Assembly: GCA_029237695.1 (NCBI GenBank)
Contig: CM055271.1
Location: forward strand, 78,751,488-78,815,487
Source of the DNA: Conchocele bisecta
Taxonomy: Eukaryota; Mollusca; Bivalvia; Lucinida; Thyasiridae
Length of the DNA stretch: 64,000 nucleotides
Direction: 5' to 3'
The position numbers and the translations under genes are program-made. Each line of letters starts with the position of its first letter. Within the stretch, counting starts at the first letter, position 1. The notes below the pieces were generated by a model that did not search any database, was not told where the DNA came from, and saw only the letters and a list, made by a program, of their open reading frames with translations. Positions 62,920-64,000 of this stretch are shown here, piece after piece.

Positions 62920-64000
62920 TATCTATCTTTGATATGTGGAGACAAGTATTGCATCCGTAATTATACATGTACACGTATCTCACTCTTATTACCCTGGGGA
63001 CCTCGTACGATTAAGAAGTTCGTAAGTGCACATCTTAAATGTACAACAACACAGCTCGCATTAGCGGGAAATCTTTCGCGGAGTTGTTTATAGTACTGAC
63101 CCTCACAACCGGCGAAACTTTCTTACTTTCTAAAATATGCTTAGGCAGTATCTTCTGCATGCAGCTGAATGGGATTTCGTCAGGAATCTAGCGCCTGTTT
63201 CGACGTGAAACATTGTATGCCGGCGCGGAGTACAACACCAGTGACACTCTTGCTTACGGTTAGATTACATCAAAACTGTAGAACAATGAGGGCTCTGAGC
63301 ATTATGCAGACATAACCGGTCAGGATAAGAAAACACTGTGCTGGTCAGAACATACAATGTTGGTCTTTGATTTTCATTACCTCTATACAGAAAATTATTC
63401 TGAAGCCTTTGTCCGATGTTCCATAAAAAAAGTAACAGTAGTGTCAAGTCTTTGTTAGGAAACATTAATCATATTGCCGGCTGATTCTTGCTGCTGTATT
63501 ATAATAATCTCATGATGAATTCATGGCTTACATGAATGTATTAGGAAGCAGCGAATCAGAGATGTATACGTCATGATACGCGATAATGTTTCAGTTAATA
63601 AACATGAGCCCACGCTGTTCTGTTCCTATGTAATACTTAAAGACAGTTTTTGATTAGATTTTTCGGCACAACAGTCACACTTTACTAAATTTCCAAGACG
63701 ATCGAAATTATTGAAATTATCATTGGACAATTGTTATACCATTCGAATACAGTGTTTAATTATAAACTTACGAATATGAAAATTAGAAAATCTACTTACT
63801 CATTAAAAAAGTCGGAACACATTTAAACAATCAATGTCTTTGTTTAATCATTTACGTCACGCCCTAAATTGCACTACAACTATGGTTATAGTTGTACAAA
63901 TATTCCAATAAGGCCAGGCTTTCCTACTTTCACTACTCATGTGGATGTTGTGGGGGCTACTTTCACATAACCTGTTTGCTCTGGATCTGCACGAATAAAA
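62920..64000. other. Right edge of window, no gene seen
   Basis: AT-rich. A V-family block ends near 62915. A short open stretch after TTTCGTCAG (63179) has a stop in the expected phase, so it is not accepted as a host exon. Confidence 0.4.

Noticed and set aside
63180..63240. Possible further host exon after TTTCGTCAG
   Set aside because: A stop codon occurs in the phase required by the preceding phase 1 junctions, and the donor is weak.

Overview
The window looks like animal nuclear DNA: AT-rich, dominated by short foldback transposons, with one split gene whose small exons have canonical splice sites. The mix of short inverted-repeat families suggests a mollusc, probably a bivalve; that taxon is my impression from the repeats and was not tested.

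Host gene. A spliced + strand gene runs through the window and was found by reading splice sites. It has a signal-peptide exon (8198-8297), two short Thr/Gly/Tyr-rich exons (33835-33909, 35020-35058), two exons that together form one CUB domain (38258-38533, 41259-41345) and another Tyr/Thr-rich linker exon (60977-61030). Every junction is phase 1. The product should be a secreted CUB protein, and it probably continues past the window.

Polintons. Two introns of this gene each hold an 18-kb Polinton/Maverick element, a virus-like self-synthesising DNA transposon. P1 is 13139-31135 and P2 is 42263-60287, in opposite orientation and nearly identical. Each has terminal inverted repeats (237 bp in P1, 266 bp in P2) and its own target-site duplication, so they are separate insertions. 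Reading P1 left to right: two paralogous small genes (g1, g2), a small membrane-type ORF (g3), a membrane protein (g4), a fiber-like coiled-coil protein (g5), a probable penton/minor capsid protein (g6), a conserved tail-anchored protein (g7), a coiled-coil/membrane protein (g8), the double-jelly-roll major capsid protein, the packaging ATPase, two conserved proteins (g10, g11; the label g9 is not used), two small membrane proteins (g12, g13), g14, the RVE integrase, the protein-primed DNA polymerase B on the opposite strand, and a zinc-finger protein whose 3' end lies in the terminal repeat. I could not find the adenovirus-type protease usual for Polintons.

State of the copies. Most genes carry one- or two-base indels, usually different in the two copies. 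Capsid protein and ATPase are open only in P1; integrase (full length) and g6 only in P2; g1, g2 and g12 in both; the polymerase is broken in both. Some breaks in homopolymers could be assembly errors.

The rest (1-8.2 kb, 8.5-13.1 kb, 31.1-42.3 kb, 60.3-64 kb) is intronic or flanking DNA filled with foldback families: 21-bp-unit arrays ending CGGAGCCCC..., a related family ending CGGTGGCAC..., a 1.7-kb GATATC-rich foldback, nested TTTATCCCGTCAACAC/GTGCCGTGAATGGG hairpins, CAGTGAAACCTC hairpins and others. No rRNA, tRNA or CRISPR array was seen.
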